Part shown: piece after piece, positions 33,588 through 39,167 of the stretch
How the letters are laid out: each line of letters begins with the position of its first letter
Position numbering within the stretch: position 1 is the first letter of the stretch
NCBI GenBank assembly: GCA_021159005.1
Contig: JAGGSN010000029.1
Span: 1 to 39,167 of the forward strand
DNA: 39,167 nucleotides
Origin: Candidatus Zixiibacteriota bacterium
GTDB taxonomy: Bacteria; Zixibacteria; MSB-5A5; UBA10806; 4484-95
Reading direction: 5' to 3'
Translations under genes and position numbers: made by a program
Notes under the pieces: model-generated
What the model saw: the letters and a program-made list of their open reading frames with translations, nothing else
The model's database searches: none
Told to the model about the DNA's origin: nothing

Positions 33588-34826
33588 ATGAATAGTTTTA
33601 ATGCAATCGAAGAAGCAATTGAGGATATAAAGCAAGGAAAAATCATCATTGTTTGCGATGATGATGATCGTGAAAATGAGGGCGATATGATTATGGCCGC
33701 CGAGAAAGCAACTCCGGAAGCTGTCAATTTTATCAGCAAATATGCGCGCGGCTTAATGTGTACACCCTTGCCCGCCGAGTGGCTTGAGAAATTGAAAATA
33801 GACCAAATGGTGTCCCACAATACCGCTCGTATGGGTACCCGTTTTACTGTCTCAGTCGATTATCTCATAGGCACAACTACCGGTATATCCGCTTATGACA
33901 GAGCGGCAACAATTAAGGCCTTAGCCAATATCGATACACCGCCTGATGATTTTGGACGTCCCGGACATATATTCCCCCTGCAGGCGCGTGATGGCGGCGT
34001 GCTTGTCCGCGCCGGTCATACAGAGGCATCCGTAGATCTCTGCCATCTGGCAGGGCTTAAACCCAGCGGTTTGCTATGTGAAATACTCGATGATGACGGC
34101 AACATGGCCAGAGTGCCAAGGCTTATGAAAATGGCTGAAGAATTCGATATGAAAATTATTACCGTCAAAGACCTGATAGCCTACCGCAGACTTCATGAAA
34201 AACTTGTCGAGCGAGTCGAAACAGTTGACCTTCCGACAAAATACGGTCATTTTAGGCTGCATCTTTATGAAAGCTCTATCGATGACCATCACCATCTGGC
34301 AGTCGAAAAAGGTGATGTTAACGGTAAGAAAAATGTGCTGGTAAGAGTACACTCATCATGCCTAACCGGTGATGTTTTAGGTTCATGCCGCTGCGATTGC
34401 GGCGAACAATTGGCCGAGTCGCTTAGAATGATTGATAAAGAAGGCTTAGGTGTTGTGCTGTACATGCGTCAGGAGGGGCGCGGTATCGGTTTGGCGAACA
34501 AGATTAAGGCCTATAAACTGCAGGAAAACGGTCGAGACACTGTCGAGGCTAATGTCGAACTGGGTTTTGCTCCCGATTTGCGCGATTACGGTATCGGCGC
34601 TCAGATTCTTGTCGATATGGGTTTATCCACTATTAGGCTTATCACCAACAACCCTAAAAAAGTTGTCGGAATTAAAGGCTATAATCTTAAAGTTGTTGAA
34701 CGGGTACCTATGGATATCCCGCCCAACGAGTACAATGTCCATTATCTCGAAACCAAGCGGGATAAACTGGGTCATATTCTTAAAAATGGCTATAATGTAA
34801 ATTGTAACTGCTGCGAAAGGAATTAA
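33588..34826 (+). CDS. ribBA: Bifunctional DHBP synthase / GTP cyclohydrolase II
   Basis: 412 residues. The N-terminal DHBP synthase domain (about 1-205) has the acidic motif DDDDRENEGD and later RAGHTEASVDL. The C-terminal GTP cyclohydrolase II domain has the zinc-binding cysteines in SSCLTGDVLGSCRCDCGEQL, then RQEGRGIGL. The two halves make the two starting materials of riboflavin, from ribulose 5-phosphate and GTP. The start is 5 bp after the ribE stop, with GAGG upstream. All key residues are present. Confidence 0.97.
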   Translation: MNSFNAIEEAIEDIKQGKIIIVCDDDDRENEGDMIMAAEKATPEAVNFISKYARGLMCTPLPAEWLEKLKIDQMVSHNTARMGTRFTVSVDYLIGTTTGISAYDRAATIKALANIDTPPDDFGRPGHIFPLQARDGGVLVRAGHTEASVDLCHLAGLKPSGLLCEILDDDGNMARVPRLMKMAEEFDMKIITVKDLIAYRRLHEKLVERVETVDLPTKYGHFRLHLYESSIDDHHHLAVEKGDVNGKKNVLVRVHSSCLTGDVLGSCRCDCGEQLAESLRMIDKEGLGVVLYMRQEGRGIGLANKIKAYKLQENGRDTVEANVELGFAPDLRDYGIGAQILVDMGLSTIRLITNNPKKVVGIKGYNLKVVERVPMDIPPNEYNVHYLETKRDKLGHILKNGYNVNCNCCERN

Positions 34827-34827
34827 C

Positions 34828-35289
34828 ATGGAATACTCAGGAGATTTAAACGCTGCCGGGCAAAAATTTGCTATTGTTGTCTCGCGTTTTAATGAGTTCT
34901 TCTCGGAAAAACTTTTGGATGGCGCTTTAGACTGTATAAAACGTCACGGCGGTTCTGAGGATACTATCTCTATTGTCAGAGTGCCGGGTTCATTCGAAAT
35001 ACCTTATGCGGCGGCGCGAATAGCCAAGCTGAAAAAAATTGATGCGATTATCTGCCTTGGAGTAGTGATACGGGGGCAGACACCGCATTATGAGTATATC
35101 AATAGCGAGGTCGCCAAGGGAGTAGCTAAAATATCGCTTGATAGCGGTTTGCCGGTTGTTTTCGGATTGGTTACCGCCGATACTTTAGAGCAGGCTATCG
35201 AACGATGCGGCTCGAAATCCGGCAATAAAGGATTTGCGGCGGCTCAAACCGCAATCGAGATGGTTAATCTATTCAAAGAGATTAAGTAG
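34828..35289 (+). CDS. ribH: 6,7-dimethyl-8-ribityllumazine synthase
   Basis: 153 residues, normal length. It has the substrate-binding SRFNEFFSEKLL, VPGSFEIPYAA, and GVVIRGQTPHYEYI with the catalytic His. It condenses the RibBA and RibD products, feeding RibE. The ATG follows the ribBA stop by one base, and a GAAAGGA ribosome-binding site lies in the ribBA end. nusB follows directly, a common arrangement. Confidence 0.97.
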   Translation: MEYSGDLNAAGQKFAIVVSRFNEFFSEKLLDGALDCIKRHGGSEDTISIVRVPGSFEIPYAAARIAKLKKIDAIICLGVVIRGQTPHYEYINSEVAKGVAKISLDSGLPVVFGLVTADTLEQAIERCGSKSGNKGFAAAQTAIEMVNLFKEIK

Positions 35290-35703
35290 ATGGGTCAAAG
35301 ACACAAAGCCAGATGCGTCATACTGGAGGTTCTGTATTCTGTCGAGATTGTCGGCGATAATAATGCCAGCGATAATTTGGATTATTGCGCTTCTACGCAT
35401 TACCTTAATGATGATGGCTATGCTTTTGCCAGACAGCTTTATAAAGTAGTGAAGAATAATTATTCTGACATCGATAAAACTCTTAAAAAGCATATTACCA
35501 ATTGGGAAGTCAAGCGTTTGGCTATTGTCGATAAGAATATCCTGCGGCTTGGCATAGCCGAAATCAAATATATGTCCGAAATACCTCTGAAAGTCGCCAT
35601 TGATGAGGCTATCGAATTGGCCAAAACCTATGGCTCGGCAGATTCCGGAAGATTCGTAAATGGCGTTTTGGATGCTGTTTGCAAAGATGAAAATTTGAAT
35701 TAA
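35290..35703 (+). CDS. nusB: Transcription antitermination protein NusB
   Basis: 137 residues, all-helical pattern. It opens [17 protein letters not shown] and ends with the conserved [36 protein letters not shown]-type segment. NusB binds boxA RNA with NusE to prevent early termination of rRNA transcription. It starts at the base after the ribH stop, so its expression should follow the riboflavin operon. No terminator is obvious after it. Confidence 0.95.
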   Translation: MGQRHKARCVILEVLYSVEIVGDNNASDNLDYCASTHYLNDDGYAFARQLYKVVKNNYSDIDKTLKKHITNWEVKRLAIVDKNILRLGIAEIKYMSEIPLKVAIDEAIELAKTYGSADSGRFVNGVLDAVCKDENLN

Positions 35704-35999
35704 AGAATTGACCACTCAGTAATTGATACTTTCCAATATCATTAGTAGGGCAGTCCGCCTTAGATAATATGCCGTCACGCGTAGGGGCGTATTGCATACG
35801 CCCTCTTTTTACTGCCACAATAAAATTCCAACCTGCCGGCGGGCATGGCTGCAAAATTTAAAAAATATTTAGCTGGCAAAAACATTCAATCATATAATAT
35901 CTTATCCCAATAATAAAATAAGAGCTAATAATTCGAGTCTAAGCGAATTTAAAAGTTCTTCAGACAATGGTGGCAATAACGAAACGAGATAAAAATTAA
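35704..35999. repeat. Intergenic region with one dispersed palindrome
   Basis: CGCGTAGGGGCGTATTGCAT at 35778-35797, continuing ACGCCC to 35803, is another copy of the common repeat. The rest holds an ACCTGCCGGCGGGC segment at about 35830 and an isolated TATAAT at 35893-35898 with no good -35 box. No gene is seen. Confidence 0.6.
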
Positions 36000-37385
36000 A
36001 TGGACCAAACAGAACTGCAAAAAAATAAACGCGCCGCTTTAATCGTTGCTGCGGTAGGTTCCTACTTAGGGCCATTTATGGGTTCATCCGTAAATGTGGC
36101 TTTGCCGTCAATAGGGCAGGAATTTTCAATGGGCGCGGTTCTTCTTGGCTGGGTGAATATGGCGTTTTTGTTGTCGGCGGCAGCATTTTCAATACCATTT
36201 GGCCGGCTGGGCGATATTTACGGCAGAAAAAAAATATATATGATAGGCGTAATAGTCTTTACCATATCATCCATTTTAATAGCGAATTCTGTTTCCTCCA
36301 TGATGTTGATAATATGCCGCGCGTTACAGGGATTTGGCGCCTCGATGATATTCGCTACCGGTATGGCGATTTTAATATCAGTATTCCCGATTGGCGAACG
36401 CGGCAAGGTGCTGGGGATTACTATAGCCGCCGTGTATTTTGGCTTATCGACCGGTCCCTTTTTCGGCGGGTTGATTACTCAGCATTTGGGCTGGCGGTTT
36501 ATTTTCTGGCTGAATCTCCCGCTCGGATTGATACTTCTAAGCATCATCTTCTTTATGCTCAAAGGCGATTGGGCTGAGGCTAAGGAGATGAAGTTTGATC
36601 TTTGGGGTTCTATAATTCTTGGCCTATCGCTTCTCTCGACGATGTACGGCTTTTCCCGGATGCCGTCTGTTATAGCTGGTGTTCTTGTCGGCATCGGATT
36701 GATTAGTTTGGTATTATTTGTAATATACGAACTTCGAATTGAAAGTCCCGTGATAGATATTAACCTGTTTCGCCATAACACCGTTTTTGCATTCTCGAAT
36801 CTGGCGGCTCTCATAAACTATGCGGCGACATTCGGAGTTACTTTTCTCTTAAGTTTATACCTTCAGAAAGTGCGGGGATATCCTCCCCAGGAAGCAGGTA
36901 CAATTCTGATAGTTGAGCCGGTAATCCAGGCTATTTTCTCGCCAATCGCAGGCAGGTTGTCTGATAAGATAGAACCGCGAACAGTTGCCTCTGTGGGCAT
37001 GGTGATAACATTAATCGGGCTTGTGCTGCTGACATTTTTGAATGCCGGGACGTCGTTGACATACATTATGTTCTGCCTGATGCTTTTTGGTTTCGGTTTC
37101 GCGCTTTTTTCATCTCCCAATACTAATGCGATTATGAGTTCGGTAGAACGGCGTTTCTATGGCGTATCCAGCGCCACGGTTGGCACGATGCGGCAGGTTG
37201 GCATGATGTTTTCGATGGGTATTGTGATGATGATTATGGCTTTGCTGTTAGGGCAGTCAGAAATAAACGTGGCGAATCAGCCGCAATTTATTGAAAGCAT
37301 GAGGGTTGCGTTTACCATATTTGCGGTCATGTGTTTCGGCGGAATTTTCGCCTCATTAGCGCGGGGGAGGATGAACCGGAAGTAG
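36000..37385 (+). CDS. MFS transporter, DHA2-like drug:proton antiporter
   Basis: 461 residues with about 14 predicted membrane spans, the size and layout of the EmrB/QacA (DHA2) group. The MFS motif A is visible as GRLGDIYGRKK at about 68-78, and the antiporter motif C-like stretch GLSTGPFFGGLI lies near 150. It probably exports hydrophobic compounds using the proton gradient. The substrate is unknown, and no EmrA-type partner or regulator gene is next to it. The ribosome-binding site is weak. It is a separate unit from the rib operon. Confidence 0.9.
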   Translation: MDQTELQKNKRAALIVAAVGSYLGPFMGSSVNVALPSIGQEFSMGAVLLGWVNMAFLLSAAAFSIPFGRLGDIYGRKKIYMIGVIVFTISSILIANSVSSMMLIICRALQGFGASMIFATGMAILISVFPIGERGKVLGITIAAVYFGLSTGPFFGGLITQHLGWRFIFWLNLPLGLILLSIIFFMLKGDWAEAKEMKFDLWGSIILGLSLLSTMYGFSRMPSVIAGVLVGIGLISLVLFVIYELRIESPVIDINLFRHNTVFAFSNLAALINYAATFGVTFLLSLYLQKVRGYPPQEAGTILIVEPVIQAIFSPIAGRLSDKIEPRTVASVGMVITLIGLVLLTFLNAGTSLTYIMFCLMLFGFGFALFSSPNTNAIMSSVERRFYGVSSATVGTMRQVGMMFSMGIVMMIMALLLGQSEINVANQPQFIESMRVAFTIFAVMCFGGIFASLARGRMNRK

Positions 37386-37430
37386 GGGCTCATTATAAAA
37401 AGGCTTTTCTAAATTGAGTAAAACTATATC

Positions 37431-37459
37431 TTTACAAACACCTATTTAAATTCTATATT
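37431..37459 (+). promoter_or_regulatory. Candidate promoter of the methylase gene at 37482
   Basis: TTTACA at 37431-37436 and TATATT at 37454-37459 are 17 bp apart. Transcription would start near 37466, giving a leader of about 16 bases with GGAG at 37470-37473. Confidence 0.5.
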
Positions 37460-37481
37460 TTTTCTGCATGGAGAAAATTTT

Positions 37482-39167
37482 ATGACTGTAAAAACTACCG
37501 AAAGGGAAGTTGCAAGTTGGCTCAGCGAACAGATTAATCGAATTTTAGAAACCCGCAACTATCCGTTTGAAACAAGTACTATAGAAACAAGCTTGACAGG
37601 AACTACAAGCAGATTCCCCGATATTGTTATTTGGCATGATAGGCAAGCAGGCGACGCCTTTTGCTTTATAGAGTTAAAACAACCCGGTAAAACCGAAGAT
37701 ATTGAAAGATTAAAAGAAGTCGCCGATAGATTAGACGTAAAATTTGCCTTAACATGGGATTTTCTAATAGCTCGACTATATTTCATCGATGATGATATAA
37801 CAGAAAAAAAACCTTATCCTGCCTATGTATTTTCTGATATTGAGGAATGGTTAGCTCGCAATAAAAAAATCCAGTTAATAAAATATCTAAAGGATTTTCT
37901 GGATGACTTAATTCAAATTAAAACGAAGGGACACTTACATAAGTTCAAGCCGGATAAGTATTTTTTTATAAATCTTCTTCATAACAAAACGAAAATACTG
38001 GAAAAATATTTTGTTGAACATCTTGCTGATGCACTGAAAAATAAAAAATTTAGAGTTGAAATTGAAGCATTTATTTCAAAACAGGGGCTTCCTGATTTAA
38101 ACACGAAAGAAATTAACGAACTTGTTGCCGGCCAATGGGTATATGGTTTGATAACAAAGATACTATTTTATTATACTATTAGAAGACATTTTGGGGATTT
38201 GCCGGATTTATATAAGGAACTCCAAGAATCCGGAGATATAAAACAGGCTTTAAAAAAAGCATTTGAGGCAGCTCGCAGATATGACTGGCATGCGGTTTTT
38301 GAACCTGAGAATAGTTATGAAAAAATAGGGGTTCCAGATAAAAGCGCTTATCTGATTATTGAATTATTAAAAGAGCTTGATCAATATAATTTTAATCAAG
38401 TTAAGGAAGATATAATTGGGGAAATATTTGAAAGCCTTATACCAGAAGGAGAAAAACATCGTTTTGGGCAATATTTCACAAGAGAGGACCTTGTAGATTT
38501 TATTATAGGTTTTGTTGTCGATTCAAAAGATGGTTTCTATTGCGATCCAACCTGCGGCAGCGGCACGTTTCTGAATCGAATTTACTCCAGATTAAAATGG
38601 CTTTCGGCGTACAAGAAAAAACATCATGACATCCTGCCTCAAATATGGGGCGTTGATATTGCTAAATTTCCAGCTGAGTTGGCAACCAGTAATCTTTTTC
38701 GTCAAGACATCTCAAATTATAGCAACTTTCCTAGAATTCAAGTCATGGATTTTTTCGATATAAAAACGGAACAAATATTTGAATTTCCACCGCCTAAGGT
38801 TGATCCCAATAATCTTCTCAAAGTAAAAGTTCCAATGCCCGAATTTGACGGGATGGTTGGCAACTTCCCGTTTATTCGTCAGGAACAAATAGAGAAGAAG
38901 GTCAAAGGCTACAAGAGCAAGTTGGCAAAGGTCTTAACTGAAGATTGGTATAATGAATATCGTGATATTTTCAAAAACAGCACTAATGGCAATAAAGAAC
39001 TTAGAATATCCGGTCAAGCCGATATTTACACATATTTATATTTCCATGCGGCAAAGTTTATTAAACCTGGTGGTAGATTAGGATTTATATCATCAAATTC
39101 ATATCTCGATGTCGGGTATGGTTATGAATTAAAAAAATTCCTTCTTAATAAGTTTAAGATAGTTGCT
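37482..39167 (+). CDS. Restriction-modification-type N6-adenine methylase with N-terminal nuclease motif, 3'-truncated
   Basis: 562 codons are open to the window edge. The ATG is eight bases after GGAG. The N-terminal region has a PD-(D/E)xK pattern: Pro46-Asp47, then Glu64-Leu-Lys66 in FIELKQPG. A helical region follows, then the FGQYFTRED segment and methyltransferase motif I DPTCGSG at 355-361. Motif IV reads NFPF at 461-464 (GNFPFIRQE), where most relatives have NPPY. The gene resembles Eco57I/type IIG single-chain enzymes or the methylase of a larger system. The missing C-terminus would hold target recognition. It is AT-rich relative to the MFS gene, suggesting transfer. Confidence 0.85.
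   Translation, partial: MTVKTTEREVASWLSEQINRILETRNYPFETSTIETSLTGTTSRFPDIVIWHDRQAGDAFCFIELKQPGKTEDIERLKEVADRLDVKFALTWDFLIARLYFIDDDITEKKPYPAYVFSDIEEWLARNKKIQLIKYLKDFLDDLIQIKTKGHLHKFKPDKYFFINLLHNKTKILEKYFVEHLADALKNKKFRVEIEAFISKQGLPDLNTKEINELVAGQWVYGLITKILFYYTIRRHFGDLPDLYKELQESGDIKQALKKAFEAARRYDWHAVFEPENSYEKIGVPDKSAYLIIELLKELDQYNFNQVKEDIIGEIFESLIPEGEKHRFGQYFTREDLVDFIIGFVVDSKDGFYCDPTCGSGTFLNRIYSRLKWLSAYKKKHHDILPQIWGVDIAKFPAELATSNLFRQDISNYSNFPRIQVMDFFDIKTEQIFEFPPPKVDPNNLLKVKVPMPEFDGMVGNFPFIRQEQIEKKVKGYKSKLAKVLTEDWYNEYRDIFKNSTNGNKELRISGQADIYTYLYFHAAKFIKPGGRLGFISSNSYLDVGYGYELKKFLLNKFKIVA

Overview
The window is an ordinary chromosomal stretch of a Gram-negative bacterium. The evidence is lipoprotein signal peptides, an RseP protease, two type I signal peptidases and a CcmABCDEF-type cytochrome c maturation locus. 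Base composition is moderate and gene order is operonic, with many GTG and TTG starts. The style of the lipoproteins, the ATP synthase operon and the abundant short palindromic intergenic repeats suggest an uncultured FCB-group lineage (Zixibacteria-like). That placement is only an inference. I found no rRNA, tRNA, CRISPR, prophage or transposase gene.

Layout. 1-930: 5'-truncated trmO and a Nudix hydrolase. 1318-2580: an unknown lipoprotein closed by a clear terminator. 2866-10089: a complete ATP synthase operon (atpZ-I-B-E-F-H-A-G-D-C) with candidate promoter and terminator. 10472-13019: two exported cyclophilins followed by dxr. 13063-16224: a single-chain restriction-modification enzyme. 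16335-18517: rseP and lepB. 18955-21018 (minus): a beta-helix lipoprotein with a perfect 267-bp internal DNA repeat. 21733-22479: a second lepB. 22843-27675: ccmA-B-C-D-E-F, including a 38-codon ccmD and a CcmE whose heme-binding motif is of the cysteine type. 27681-29607 (minus): a DNA methyltransferase and its restriction endonuclease, the latter broken by an in-frame stop. 29802-30563 (minus): a WbmS-type polysaccharide deacetylase. 30681-31531: a repeat-rich region with three 218-bp tandem units. 31624-35703: promoter, FMN riboswitch, ribD-ribE-ribBA-ribH and nusB. 36000-37385: an MFS drug exporter. 37482-end: a second restriction-modification-type methylase, cut by the window edge.

The housekeeping operons cover energy conservation, protein export, isoprenoid entry, cytochrome c maturation and flavin synthesis. 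They are interleaved with AT-rich restriction-modification cassettes that look acquired. The gaps are filled with several families of short palindromic or terminal-inverted-repeat elements. Several ends of these elements can be defined exactly and two copies have identical length (151 bp), so they look like non-autonomous mobile elements. I do not see a wholly new multi-gene system. The most distinctive points are the CcmE cysteine variant with no ccmG/H beside it, the mobile-element-like repeats, the histidine-patterned extension on ATP synthase subunit a, the internally converted beta-helix gene and the interrupted restriction enzyme.
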